From Tumebacillus flagellatus (GTDB lineage: Bacteria > Bacillota > Bacilli > Tumebacillales > Tumebacillaceae), in NCBI RefSeq assembly GCF_000714935.1, contig NZ_JMIR01000019.1:62001-126000 (forward strand): a stretch of 64,000 bases of DNA, in the 5' to 3' direction. A program made the translations under genes and the position numbers. The notes below the pieces were generated by a model that worked only from the letters and a program-made list of their open reading frames with translations, was not told the DNA's origin and did no database searches. Below are positions 38,201-48,300 of this stretch, one piece after another; the stretch's first letter is position 1; each line of letters opens with the position of its first letter.

Positions 38201-38244
38201 GCCAAAACACCGGCAAAGCGAACCTGAAATCCGCACAAGCGTAA
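35206..38244 (+). CDS. RND efflux transporter, SwrC/YerP-like
   Basis: 1012 residues from the GTG at 35206, 11 bases after AAGGAG; a GTG at 35194 lies inside that site. The first TM helix follows FSLRNPIAVFILVLLIIVGG, then KLNQEMMPDVSPAAIYVNVVWPG. Two porter-domain repeats, 12 TM helices and the TM4 proton relay GRVVDDSIVVIENIM are present. No membrane fusion protein gene adjoins it. B. subtilis SwrC is a similar stand-alone RND pump that gives surfactin resistance. The neighbouring NRPS-PKS cluster suggests export of its product; this is inference. The gene is convergent to the cluster. Confidence 0.93.
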   Translation: MTHLTRFSLRNPIAVFILVLLIIVGGVYSTTKLNQEMMPDVSPAAIYVNVVWPGASAQEALNSVTKPLERALNNVEGVQKLTSSTSDSVSFIRLEFDLGVDRELKKTKVEEAVASVQLPATAMAPNIIKGGSNTVPILFASLVPKDGVSQDDFEKEVVDHVLPAMKSVGGVASVDAQGLKQSKIVIAVDPEKLKAQKVTYQQVQQMIQAQNVNAPLGQVTLNKMDETVTLSGALTTIDQVSNLTLRPDLKLRDVATVSNVNSAETITTVGEKSGIAISLMKNADANTVEVVKALNEEMKNYDKVEMKMIWDSSEQISESVFSMVREGGLGAVFASLLILLFLRNFRATIISIVSIPLSILITLTLLQQFHIALNLMSLAGMIVATGRVVDDSIVVIENIMRRLQSEKMSYELIVDSIKEVVKAITSSTLTTVAVFAPLGALSGMIGIVFGPFALTVVFCLLASLLVSVTVVPMLSYLMMKKFGSASHEDHEGGWAKRYKKALLWSLNHKKTVLLAALVLLLGSAPLAMTTGFTFLPSEQNKVVGLTLTLPRGTELQEIQSYSKGIDEKLRQDPRVETSQLTVGAPKGSGKEASVTNVANWMVLLKNGTDIVKFIDEKKQELKPNREFTTLELFQIPNAANGADVQIVVNGPTQEAIKKAAEKLTDIVKNVPGTENVKNNLQEGIKGIEVKVRHDDALAHGLTSGQAQQMIRPYLSDSQIGVISDGTTQENLYMQLKPGNGISSVDAIANLELMDATGKVFQVKDIADVNEVDQPGALQLLNGNEYASVSAGIIGEDKSSTSSAIKDALKGVQLEDGASYSLGGANAQIASMVKDMMMAFLIAIGAVYIVMVVTFGEGKAPFAILFSIPFALIGSLLGIKISGQPISLPSMIGFLMLIGIVVTNAIVLLDRAKQEMAKGRSIRESLVSAGGVRLRPILMTAIATMFAILPLTIGFGSSMVISQGLAVVVMGGLISSTFLTLFIVPVMFEILHRKQVKQERQNTGKANLKSAQA

Positions 38245-38252
38245 TGAGAAGA

Positions 38253-38281
38253 GCCCCCGCCAAACGGCGGGGGCTTTTTTT
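38253..38281 (+). terminator. terminator after RND gene
   Basis: GCCCCCGCC, AAAC loop, GGCGGGGGC, then TTTTTTT on the plus strand: a strong intrinsic terminator. It lies only 10 bases beyond the convergent condensation-domain gene stop; no separate terminator is seen for the minus strand. Confidence 0.95.
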
Positions 38282-38290
38282 GGTGCATTT

Positions 38291-39793
38291 TTATTCCAGA
38301 GCGTCGAACAGTCCGAGAGCGGCGACGATGTCGATTTCGGCAGCGGAAATCGTGTCGATCTCGGCGAGCGCGAGGTCCGGGTTCTCCGCGACGGCGCGCA
38401 AGATGTTGCCGTACTGTTCGGCAAACAGGCGGATCGTCTCTTCTTCGAAGAGATCGGAGTTGTACTCGAACGTGCACCAGATCACGGTGTCGGAAGTGCG
38501 GACAGACAGCGAGACATCGAACTTCACCGCTTGGTGGTCGATCAGCTCGTACTCCATCTCCAAGTCGGAGAGCCGGATCGGCACAACGGTTTTGTTCAAG
38601 TTGAACATGGTTTGAAAGATCGGGGGATGTCCCGGCACGCGCTCCGGTTGCACGGCGTCGATCACGCGCTCAAACGGCACATCTTGGTGTTCGAACGCTT
38701 CCATCGTGCGCTCGCGCACTTGTTTGAGCAGGTCGCGAAAGCTCATGTCGGCCGACAATTGACTGCGCAGGGTCAGCGAGTTGATGAACGCGCCGATGGA
38801 GCCGTGCGTCTCCGGCGCGTTGCGCCCGGAGATCGGGAAGCCGACGAGGATGTCTTCGAGTGCGGTGTAGCGGTAGAGCAGCGTTTGGTACGCCGCCATC
38901 ATCGTCACAAACAGCGTGACTTCTTCGCGGCGGCTCATCTCTTGGATGCGCTCCGGCAGGCCGTCGGAGAAAAACAGGTTGAAGTGCCGCCCGGAGAACG
39001 TGCGGATCGCCGGACGAACGGTGTCGATCGGCAGTTCCAAGACCGGGAGCGGACGCTTCAGTTTTTCTTGCCAATAGGAGACTTGCTTGTCGACGCGCTC
39101 CGGCGTCAGGTAGGCGCGTTGCCAAGCGTCGTAGTCGATGACGTCCGCTTGCACGGGCGGCAGATTCACCGCGCCGCCCTGCTTGAGCGTTTCGTAGATC
39201 GTCGCCACTTCCTGAACGAACACACCCGTGGACCAACCGTCAAACACGCTGTGATGCACGGCGACGGCCCAGAGGTGTTCGTCTGCCGAGAGCCGCAGAA
39301 GTTTCGTGCGAATCAGCGGCAATTGATCGAGTTGGAACGGCTGCGAGCAGACTTCAACGGCGAGGCGTTGCTCTTCGGCTTGCCGTTCCCCTTGCGGCAA
39401 ATCGGACAAATCGACGAGCGGGACGGGCAGATGGAGAGCAGGGGCCAACCGTTGCACCGGTTGCCCCTCCTCGTTGAGATGAAACGTCGTGCGCAGCGCT
39501 TCATGGCGCGCGATGACGGTGTTTAGGCTTTGTTCCAGCAGGTGTACTTGCAACTTCCCCCGAAAGCGCAGCCCGACCGGGATGATGAACGCGGCGTTGC
39601 CGGGCTCCAATTGGTCGGACCACCACATGCGGGCTTGCGTGGGAGACAGTTCATACGCGTCTTGGTTGCGCGGCACGCGAGGGATCGTGGAAGATCCCTC
39701 GTTCGCCGCTTTGTTGCGTTTCAGTTGTTTCTCCAGCAACTCGCGCTGTTTGGGCGACAGTGTTGCCAGCTTGGCTTTTAACTTGTCATTCAT
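38291..39793 (-). CDS. stand-alone condensation-domain protein
   Basis: 500 residues, a single NRPS C domain. A short helical docking-like N terminus (SPKQRELLEKQLKRN) leads to YELSPTQARMWW (C1) and the active site AVHHSVFDGWS (HHxxxDG, near residue 165), with later motifs DIYDAW-like IDYDAWQ, VGFPISGRNAPET and HQDVPFERVIDAV. No A, PCP or TE domain follows. It is the last gene of the cluster and overlaps the PKS stop by 8 bases. It probably joins the ACP-bound chain to an external amine or alcohol, or acts with a carrier encoded elsewhere. The active site looks intact. Confidence 0.88.
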   Translation of the reverse strand: MNDKLKAKLATLSPKQRELLEKQLKRNKAANEGSSTIPRVPRNQDAYELSPTQARMWWSDQLEPGNAAFIIPVGLRFRGKLQVHLLEQSLNTVIARHEALRTTFHLNEEGQPVQRLAPALHLPVPLVDLSDLPQGERQAEEQRLAVEVCSQPFQLDQLPLIRTKLLRLSADEHLWAVAVHHSVFDGWSTGVFVQEVATIYETLKQGGAVNLPPVQADVIDYDAWQRAYLTPERVDKQVSYWQEKLKRPLPVLELPIDTVRPAIRTFSGRHFNLFFSDGLPERIQEMSRREEVTLFVTMMAAYQTLLYRYTALEDILVGFPISGRNAPETHGSIGAFINSLTLRSQLSADMSFRDLLKQVRERTMEAFEHQDVPFERVIDAVQPERVPGHPPIFQTMFNLNKTVVPIRLSDLEMEYELIDHQAVKFDVSLSVRTSDTVIWCTFEYNSDLFEEETIRLFAEQYGNILRAVAENPDLALAEIDTISAAEIDIVAALGLFDALE

Positions 39794-42700
39794 GTTCGCT
39801 CACCGCCGAATTTTGCAACAGTTCCAGCACGTCGTCTTCGTCCAGCTCGCCAAGCTCTGCCAGCAGTTCTGCCAGTTCTTCGTCTTCGCCCAGTTCCGCC
39901 GCGCCGATCATCTGGTCTTGCAGCGATGCCGCCAGTTCGGAAATCGTCGGGCCTTTGAGCAGTTCGACAACCGCGAGTTTGACTTGCAGGGCTTTTTCCA
40001 GCGAGACGCGCAGTTCGATGGCGAGCATCGAGTCGAGACCCAGCGAGTTCAGCGGTTGGTCGGCCGTCAACGTGGAGCGGTTCAAGCGCATGACGTGCGC
40101 GACCACGTCTTGGAGGTGCTCTTCGAGCATCGCGAGACGCTGTGCGTCGTCCGACGCGCCCTTCCACTGTTCCAGGAAGTTCACGTCGTTACCGACCTCT
40201 TGGCTTTCGTTTCCTTCGCGGCATTCGGCGGCGATGTCGACGATCATCGCCGGAGCGAAACCGCCCGGGTAGTTGTTCTGGGCGACGACGTCCCACTTGG
40301 CAATCGAGACGGTCACGTTCGGGTTTTCGTTTTGCAGCAGGTGGCCGAACGCTTCCAGACCTTTTTCCGGCGAGAATTGGTACATGCCGCGGCGCTCGAA
40401 GAACTCGATCAAGTCGAGCTTGGTCGCCATCCCGACTTCCCCCCACGGCCCCCAGTTGATGCTGAGCCCCGGCAAGCCTTGCGCTTGGCGGTCATACGCC
40501 AGCGCGTCGAGGAAGGCGTTGCCCGCCGAGTAGTTCGCTTGCCCCGGCGAGACGACGACGGCCGCCAGCGACGAGAACAGGACGAAGAAGTCGAGGTCGT
40601 GATGGCGGAAGTATTGGTGCAAGTTCCACGAACCGAACACTTTCGGGCGCAGGACGTTGCTGAGATCGTCCAGCCCCATGTTGAGGATCGTTTGCGGGAC
40701 GGAAACGCCCGCGGAGTGGATCACGCCGCGAATCGCCGGCCAGCCTTCCGCTTCAAACTGCGCGAGGCGGGCAAACAGGTCTTCGCGGTTCGACACGTCG
40801 CAGCCGAGGACGTGAATGCCGGCGCCGAGCGCTTCCAGTTCCTTCACGGCGGCGATGCGTTCGCCGACACGGCTGTCGCGCTCAATCTGCGACCACGTGT
40901 TGCGCGGCGGGAGGTCTTCACGACCGAACAGAATCAAACGGCGAGCACCGTTTTCGATGGCGTAGCGGGCGATCTGCAAGCCGAGACCGCCGAATGCGCC
41001 GGTGATCAAATAGCTGGCATCGGCGCGGAACTTCGGCGCCATCGGCAAGGTCACGTCCTGTGTGAAGACGACGCGGACGATGTAGCGCAGCCCGTTGCGG
41101 AATGCCACTTGGTCCTCTCTGATTCCCTTGGAGACCAGGTAGAGTTCCGCTTCGATCTCCGCCGCGTCCGCCGCCGCGTCGATCGTTTTTCCGTCGAGAT
41201 CGATGATGCCGCCCCACAGTTCCATGTGCTCTTGGTGCCCGAGAACGCGGGCGAGACCCCACAGGGGCGCTTGCGCCACGTTGAGACGGTCTTGCGTGCC
41301 GAAGACCGGCTGCGAACCGCGCGTGACGAGCCACAGGCGCACATCGTCTTTCAATGCGGCTTGAGCCAGCGATTTGACGAGCAGGAGTACCGACGCGGAA
41401 CCGAGCCGTTCCGCTTGGGCGAGGTCGTCGTTCGTCAGTTCGCCGCCGGTTGCGGCGTCCACGCTCCAGAGGTGCACCACGCCTTTGCACGCCACCCCTT
41501 GCGCGGCGATCCATTGCATCAGCTCGCGGTAATCGTCCGCAGAGGTCGGGTTCAAGCGGGCTGCGCCGTTTTCTTGGCTCCAGCTGTCTCCGCGCTCGAC
41601 TTGCAGAACTTTTTCACCGCGTTTCAAAAGGGAAGCTGCCAGTTCACGGCCGACGCCTTGAGCGTCTTGGAAGACCACCCAGAGACCCGGTGCCTCCGCT
41701 GCGCTCTCTTCCGCGACCTCGCGCTCTTGCGCTTTCCATGCCAATTCGTTGAATCCGATGTTGCCGCCGCCGCTGCCGTGCGAATCGTCCTTGAGCGAGC
41801 GGGCGATGCAATCGCGGATGAGGATCACCAGTTCCCCACGATCATTGACGAGGCAGATGTCGCCTTTGAGGATCGTGTCGGTCTGCTCGGTGATGCGGGC
41901 GTGAATCCACATATCGGGAGTCATCGCGCCGTTGCGGGCGTAGGTGTTGTTCATCGCGGTCGGCATGTAGACGGAGCTCTCTCCGTCGTTGAACGGCAGC
42001 GCGGCTGCGAGCACTTGGAAGCAGAGGTCGAGCATCGCCGGTTGCAACGTGAATTTGTCGAGGTCCGGGAGCAGGGATTCGTGCACGGCCACCTTGGCAA
42101 ACGCTTCGTCATCGCCTTGCCAGAGCTGTTGAATGCCTTGGAACGTCGTGCCGTATTCCAGACCCAGCGTGCGGAAGTGACGGTAGCATTGTTCCTTCGG
42201 CACTTCGCGGTGGAAACGCGCCTGAAGGCTGTCCAACGGTTCGGTCGGTTCGACGAGATGCTTGGCGGGGCGCACGTTGCCTTTGGCGTGCAACACCCAC
42301 TCCCCGTCTCCTTTCGGCGAGGAGAAGATGCCGACGGAACCGTCTTGCTCGTTGTAGTGCGTGCGCAGTTTTACGGTTTCTTCTTCGCCTAGGAACAGCG
42401 CTTTTTGGAACTCGATGTTCGAACCGACGACCCCGTGATAGTTCTTGCCAAAGTGTCCCCAAACCGCTTGGACCATCATCTCCGCGTACGCCGCGCCCGG
42501 ATAGACGACGGTGCCTTGAATTTGGTGGTCGATCAGCCACGGCAAGTTGTGCACGTCGGCGTCCGTCTCCCACATCGGGTGCGGAGCGGTCAACGTGCGG
42601 GTGAACATCGGCGAGAGGTCTTCGCCCAGACGGTCCGCTTTCGAGCGCGCCGACTCATGCCAGCAACGCTCTTTCTGCCACGGGTAGGTCGGGAATTTCA

Positions 42701-45341
42701 CGCGCTTGCCTTGCGGATAGAACGCGTCCCACGCCGGGTTGATGCCTTGGGTGTACAGGCCGCCGAGCGCTTCGAGCAGCTGCGGCAGTTCCGGCTCGTT
42801 GCGGCGCAGCGAGGTCAGGACGACGCCCTGCTTGTCCGCCAAAGTCAGGCATTCCCGAATCGAGGACGCCAAGACCGGGTGCGGCCCGACTTCGACGAAC
42901 ACGCGGTAGCCGTCTTCGATCATGCGGCTCATCGCGTCGGCGAAGTAGACCGGCTCGCGGTTGTTGCGCCACCAGTAGTCCGCGTTCAGCTCCGGCCCGG
43001 TGATGAAGCCGCCGGTGACGGTCGAATAGAGCGGGAACGCCGTCTCTTGCAGTTGGACGTTGCCCATCGATTCATAGAATTCGTCCTTGAGCGGTTCCAA
43101 GTAGTGGCTGTGGTACGGCACTTTCCCGTTCAGGAAGCGGCAGAACACTTGCTGTTCTTGGAGCGGCTCGACGATCTTCTCCAGCGCTTCCGGGTCGCCG
43201 ACGAGCGTGACGGAGCTCGGGGAGTTGATCGCGGCAAACGAGACGCGGTCTTCATAACCCGCCATCGCTTGCTTCGCCTGCTCCATCGGCAGGCCGATCG
43301 CGACGAGGCGGCCAAGGCCTGTGGTTTTTTGCTGGAGGCGGGAGCGGTGGTAGATGAGGCGCACCGCTTCGTCGAGCGTCATCGAGCCCGCTTCGTACGC
43401 AGAAGCGACTTCGCCCGCGCTGTGCCCGATGATCGCGTCAGGCTGGATGCCCCAGGAGCGCCAGAGCGAGGTCAGACCGACTTGGATCAAGAAGTTCGCC
43501 GGTTGCGCGACTTCCGTTTCGATCATGCGGGAGTCTTCCTCGGACTTCAGCATTTCTTCGAGCAGCGACCAGCCGGAGAGCGCTTTGAATTTGGCGTCGA
43601 TCTCCTCGGCGACGGCACGGAAGACCGGCTCTTGCTTCAGAAGTTGGTGACCCATCGCCCACCATTGCGGGCCCATGCCGGTGTAGACGAACGCGAGCTT
43701 CGGCGCGCCTCCGCGCGGAACGGTGCCGAGCGTCAAGCCCGGCGCCGCCTCCCCTGCTTGCACGATCGCGAGTTTGTCGATCAACTCTTGCTTCGACGAA
43801 GCGACGACCGCCAGACGGGAGTTGTGCTCCGCGCGGTGATGAGTCAGCGTGTAGCCGAGGTCGGTGAGGGACATGTCCTTTTTTTCCAAGGCGGTTTGGA
43901 GGTCGGCGGCGAACGCGGTGACCGCTTTTTCGGTGCGGGCGGAGAGCGGGATGAGAACCGGCTTTTCGATTTCCGCCGTTTCATCTGCCGTTTCCGCCGC
44001 TGCGTCTGCCGCTTTGCGGGCGGCGATCGCCGAGTCCGCGTCTTGGAGCACGGCGTGCGCGTTGGTGCCGCCGAAGCCGAACGAGTTGACGCCCGCCAGG
44101 CGCGGGAGTCCGTGCGTGTCCGGCCACGGAGTGTGCGTAAGCGGCACGACCAAGTTCATCGCGTCGAAGTCGATTTTCGGGTTGACGTTTTTCAAGTGCA
44201 GGTGCGCCGGGATCTCGCCGTGTTTCAGAGCGAGTGCGGCTTTGATCAGACCGGCGACGCCCGCCGCCGCTTCGGTGTGGCCGAAGTTGGTTTTCACCGA
44301 CGCGATGTAGCAGGGACGGTCTGCCGGGCGGCCTTCCTTCAACACGTTGCCGAGCGCGTTGGCTTCAATCGGGTCGCCGACCGGCGTGCCGGTGCCGTGC
44401 GCTTCGAGGTATTGAATTTCGTGCGGTTGCACGCCGGCGCGCGCCAGAGCTTCCCGCACGAGCTCTTGTTGCGCGTCGCCGCTCGGGACGGTCAAGCCTT
44501 CGCTGTGGCCGTCTTGGTTGCAGGCGGTGCCGCGAATCAGCGCGTAGATGTCGTCGCCGTCGGCGAGCGCTTGTTCAAAGGGCTTCAGCACGACGACGCC
44601 TGCGCCTTCTCCGCGCACGTAGCCGTTGGCGCTGTCGTCAAACGTTTTGGAGCGTCCCGTCGGCGAGAGCATGCCCGCTTTCGATTCGGCGATCGTGATG
44701 TTCGGCTTCACCATCACGTTGACGCCGCCGACGACGGCGAGATCCGTTTCGCCGTTCAGCAAGCTTTGCACCGCGAGATGCACGGCGACCATCGACGACG
44801 AGCAAGCGGTGTCGACCGCGACGGACGGGCCGCGGAAGTCGAACACGTAGGACAGGCGGTTCGCCAGCAACGTCATCATCGCGCCCGTCGCGGTGTGCGA
44901 TTCGATGATGCCTTGGTTGCTGTCGGCAAATTGCAGCGCTTGCCAGTCCAGCGTAAAGCCGCCCATGAACACGCCGGTGCGCGATCCTGCCAGCTGTTCC
45001 ACGATCATCCCGGCGTCTTCGAGCGCTTCATAGGTCGTCTCCATCAAGAGGCGTTGCTGCGGGTCGAGCAGCGCGGCTTCGCGCGGCGAGATGCCGAAGA
45101 ACCCGGCATCAAACTGGTCGATGCCGTCCACGAATCCGCCCCACTTCGTATACGTCTTGCCTTCTGCGGAACGGTTCGGATTGAAAAAGTGCTTGCCCCA
45201 GCGGTCGGACGGCACTTCGGTGATCGCGTCTACGCCGTTTTTCAACAGGTTCCAATAGGCCTCCGGGGAGTTAGCACCTCCGGGGAAACGGCACCCGATC
45301 CCGACGATGGCGATCATCTCTTGGTTTTGAGTGGCTTTCAA
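39786..45341 (-). CDS. type I PKS module KS-AT-DH-KR-ACP
   Basis: 1851 residues. KS: DTACSSS near residue 180, EAHGTGT and KTNFGHTEAA, a full Cys-His-His set. AT: GHSAGE near 641; the substrate-side motif is PYHS, not the standard malonyl or methylmalonyl forms. DH: LIDHQIQGTVVYPG near 938 with partner PAMLDLCFQ. KR: NADPH motif TGAFGGLG near 1449, catalytic Ser and Tyr (LFSS; GQANYSAG near 1601), no LDD motif, so probably A-type. ACP: LGLDSM near 1770. No ER or methyltransferase. DH plus KR predict an alpha,beta-unsaturated product on the Phe-bearing chain handed over from upstream. Confidence 0.93.
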   Translation of the reverse strand: MKATQNQEMIAIVGIGCRFPGGANSPEAYWNLLKNGVDAITEVPSDRWGKHFFNPNRSAEGKTYTKWGGFVDGIDQFDAGFFGISPREAALLDPQQRLLMETTYEALEDAGMIVEQLAGSRTGVFMGGFTLDWQALQFADSNQGIIESHTATGAMMTLLANRLSYVFDFRGPSVAVDTACSSSMVAVHLAVQSLLNGETDLAVVGGVNVMVKPNITIAESKAGMLSPTGRSKTFDDSANGYVRGEGAGVVVLKPFEQALADGDDIYALIRGTACNQDGHSEGLTVPSGDAQQELVREALARAGVQPHEIQYLEAHGTGTPVGDPIEANALGNVLKEGRPADRPCYIASVKTNFGHTEAAAGVAGLIKAALALKHGEIPAHLHLKNVNPKIDFDAMNLVVPLTHTPWPDTHGLPRLAGVNSFGFGGTNAHAVLQDADSAIAARKAADAAAETADETAEIEKPVLIPLSARTEKAVTAFAADLQTALEKKDMSLTDLGYTLTHHRAEHNSRLAVVASSKQELIDKLAIVQAGEAAPGLTLGTVPRGGAPKLAFVYTGMGPQWWAMGHQLLKQEPVFRAVAEEIDAKFKALSGWSLLEEMLKSEEDSRMIETEVAQPANFLIQVGLTSLWRSWGIQPDAIIGHSAGEVASAYEAGSMTLDEAVRLIYHRSRLQQKTTGLGRLVAIGLPMEQAKQAMAGYEDRVSFAAINSPSSVTLVGDPEALEKIVEPLQEQQVFCRFLNGKVPYHSHYLEPLKDEFYESMGNVQLQETAFPLYSTVTGGFITGPELNADYWWRNNREPVYFADAMSRMIEDGYRVFVEVGPHPVLASSIRECLTLADKQGVVLTSLRRNEPELPQLLEALGGLYTQGINPAWDAFYPQGKRVKFPTYPWQKERCWHESARSKADRLGEDLSPMFTRTLTAPHPMWETDADVHNLPWLIDHQIQGTVVYPGAAYAEMMVQAVWGHFGKNYHGVVGSNIEFQKALFLGEEETVKLRTHYNEQDGSVGIFSSPKGDGEWVLHAKGNVRPAKHLVEPTEPLDSLQARFHREVPKEQCYRHFRTLGLEYGTTFQGIQQLWQGDDEAFAKVAVHESLLPDLDKFTLQPAMLDLCFQVLAAALPFNDGESSVYMPTAMNNTYARNGAMTPDMWIHARITEQTDTILKGDICLVNDRGELVILIRDCIARSLKDDSHGSGGGNIGFNELAWKAQEREVAEESAAEAPGLWVVFQDAQGVGRELAASLLKRGEKVLQVERGDSWSQENGAARLNPTSADDYRELMQWIAAQGVACKGVVHLWSVDAATGGELTNDDLAQAERLGSASVLLLVKSLAQAALKDDVRLWLVTRGSQPVFGTQDRLNVAQAPLWGLARVLGHQEHMELWGGIIDLDGKTIDAAADAAEIEAELYLVSKGIREDQVAFRNGLRYIVRVVFTQDVTLPMAPKFRADASYLITGAFGGLGLQIARYAIENGARRLILFGREDLPPRNTWSQIERDSRVGERIAAVKELEALGAGIHVLGCDVSNREDLFARLAQFEAEGWPAIRGVIHSAGVSVPQTILNMGLDDLSNVLRPKVFGSWNLHQYFRHHDLDFFVLFSSLAAVVVSPGQANYSAGNAFLDALAYDRQAQGLPGLSINWGPWGEVGMATKLDLIEFFERRGMYQFSPEKGLEAFGHLLQNENPNVTVSIAKWDVVAQNNYPGGFAPAMIVDIAAECREGNESQEVGNDVNFLEQWKGASDDAQRLAMLEEHLQDVVAHVMRLNRSTLTADQPLNSLGLDSMLAIELRVSLEKALQVKLAVVELLKGPTISELAASLQDQMIGAAELGEDEELAELLAELGELDEDDVLELLQNSAVSEHE

Positions 45342-45371
45342 AAAACTCTCCTCCTATCCGATGTGTGCTTG

Positions 45372-48300
45372 CTATCCGATGTGTGCTTGCACGATGCGTT
45401 GGATTTCTGCTTCAAACAACCGCATGAGACGACCGATGTTGTCTTCGTGGTAGCGTCCGGTCGAGAACTGGTAGCCCATCGACAGCTTGCCGTCGCGAAT
45501 CCGTCCGCGAATCAAGATGTCGAAGTGGTTCTCGCTGTCGCCCGGGTGGTTTTCCACAAACTGGACGCCCGGCGACCAATCGAGCGTCAAGGAACGCATG
45601 TTGTCGTATTGGCCGAAGAAGTTGTAGCAAACCTTGGGCATCTCGAAGTTCGCAAACAGCTCGCGCACGTCGCTCTGCTCGCTCAAGTAGCGCAGCATGT
45701 TGAACGACGCCCCGCCGTGCGGCAGGTTGTCCAAGTTCTCCACGACTTGACGGACCGACTCGGCGACAGGTTGGTTTTTTTCAATCCGCGCATAGAACGG
45801 ATAGACGCTGGTGAACCAGCCCACCGTGCGTTCGAGGTTGATCCCGTCATCCTCCGCCAACTCGTCGCGTCCGTGGCCTTCGGTGGCAAGTCCGACCCAC
45901 TCTTGGCCGGTCCACGCGGCGACGGAACGCAGCATCGCGGTGAGCAGGACTTCTTTGATCGACGTGCCGTGGCGTTCTGTAACTTCGGTCAGCAAGCGCG
46001 TCGTCGTCGCTTCGTCGATGGTGACGAACAGTTCCTTGTTGTCCATCATCCGGTTCGGTCCGTCCGGCACGTCGACCGGCACGGACTGTTGCCCCGCCGC
46101 TTCGAGGAACGGTTTCCAGTACGCAAATGCGCGCTCGCCTTGGTCGCCGTTCATCTGCCGGGTCGCGGATTCGACCCATGCGGCGTACGTGCTGGTCTTC
46201 GGCGGAAGTTTCGCGTCCGTGCCCGCTTCCAAGTTTTCGTAGATCGAGATCAAGTCGGTGGTCAAGATCCGCGACGACACCATGTCGGTGACGAGGTGGT
46301 GGATGATGAACAGCAAGCGGGCTTGGCGTTTGCCGAAGTTCAGCAGCGCCGCTTTGACGACGAGGCCGTCGGCGAACTTGATACGGGCTTTCAACTCCGC
46401 CTCGACGCGCTCGCACTCGCGGAACACGCCGTCCATCTCCATCTCCGGGAACTCGTGCACTTCAAACTCCAAGCGCGCTTCTTCCTTGGAGAGGATGCGC
46501 TGCACCACTTCCCCGTCTTCAAACGAGTAGGTCGCGCGCAGCATGTCGTGGTGCTCCAGCAGTTGTTGCAGCGCCTGTTGGACGTATTCGGAGACGACCG
46601 GTTTGCGGATGTCGAGGATGAGGGCGAGCAGGTAGTATTCGCGGTCGGTGTTCTCCAGTTCGAACAGGTGCTTTTGAATCGGGCCGAGCGGCACGACGCC
46701 GGTGACGGTTTCTTCCGGCTGGTCTTCGAGAAGGTAGAGGTCGTTCGTTTCGATGTACGCGGATAGTTCGGCGATGGTTTGGTGTTTGAACAGGTCTTGC
46801 GTTTTCACGCGCAACCCTTCGCGGTTGAGCACGGCGACCACTTGCATGGAGATGATCGAGTCGCCCCCGACGGAGAAGAAGTTGTCGTGGATGCCGACCC
46901 CTTCGCGGTAGAGGCATTTCTCCCACGCAAAAACCAATTTGGCTTGCAGGTCGTTTTGCGCCGGAACATAGCCGACCGTCGAGAGTTCGACGTCGCGTGC
47001 CAGCAAGTTTTTGCGGTCGATCTTGCCGTTCGGGGTCAGCGGCATCTCGTCCAGCACAACGAAGTGCGACGGCACCATGTAATCCGGCAACTGCTCGGCG
47101 AGGAAGGCGCGCAGGGCGGCGGTGTCGAGGGTTTCCGCTGCTTCCGCGTCGCTTTGGCTGTGCCCGCTGTGCCCGGTGACGTAGGCGATCAACTGCTGCC
47201 CGCCGCCCGGCAGTTTCGGGGCGACGACGGCACCGTCCTTGACGGACGGATGGCGCAGGAGCAACTCTTCGATTTCGCCGATCTCGATGCGGTGGCCGCG
47301 AATTTTCACTTGGTCGTCGCGGCGGCCGATGAATTCGATCTGGCCGTCCGGCAACAAGCGGACGAGGTCGCCCGATTTGTAGAGCACCGCTCCCGGCTCC
47401 GACGAGAACGGATGCGGGATGAACGCTTGCTTTGTGCGCTCTTCTTGGTTGCGGTACCCGCGCGCCAAGCCGACGCTCTCGATGTAGAGCTCGCCCACGG
47501 CGTTGACCGGGCAGGGCTTGAGGTTCGCGCCCAAGATGTAGACGCGGGTGTTGGCGATCGGCGTGCCGATCGGGATGTGCACTTGCTGTTCGGAGACGGC
47601 ATCCTTGATTTCGTACACCGTGGCGCAGACGGTCGATTCGGTCGGGCCGTATGCGTTCAAGATCGCAATCGACGTCCCGAAGCGGCGTTGCCAAGCGCGA
47701 ACCACTTCGCCTTGGAGCGCTTCTCCGGCGACGAACACGCGCTTGAGCGTCGCAAACTTAGGCAGGTCATCGTCGTGCAAGTTGCGGCTCAACTGGTTGA
47801 AGAACACGGTCGGCAACGTCACGGTCGTCGCTTGCAGACGTTGGACGGCGTCGGTGAAGCCCGCGACGGACGTGCGCTCTTCTGCTCCCAGCAGGTACAG
47901 ATGCGCGCCGTTCAACAGTGCCGGGAACATCTCCCACACCGACGCGTCAAACGAGAACGACGCGAACTGCAGGACGGTGTCTTCTGCACAGTACCCGAAG
48001 CGCTCGCGCTTCCACTGCGTCAAATTCGCCACGCCGACGTGGTGCAGTTCCGTGCCCTTCGGCGTGCCCGTGGAGCCGGAGGTGTAGATCATGTACGCGA
48101 GGTCTTGCGGGCTCGCGGTGAGCTCCACATTCTCGGTCGGCAGGTCGGCAGGGACCCGTTCGAGACAGATCGTTTTTTCCCCGATGTCTTGCAGCGCCAA
48201 GCTCTCGACGATCGCTTCGTGCGTGAGAAAAAGGGCGGCGGAGCTGTCTTCCAGCATGTAGCGCACGCGCGATTCCGGATAGCTCGGGTCGATCGGCACG

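Noticed and set aside
42405-46766. Very long plus-strand open frame opposite the PKS
   Set aside because: It is antisense to intact KS, AT and DH motifs. The product is Arg/Val/His rich without domains, as expected for GC-rich antisense frames.
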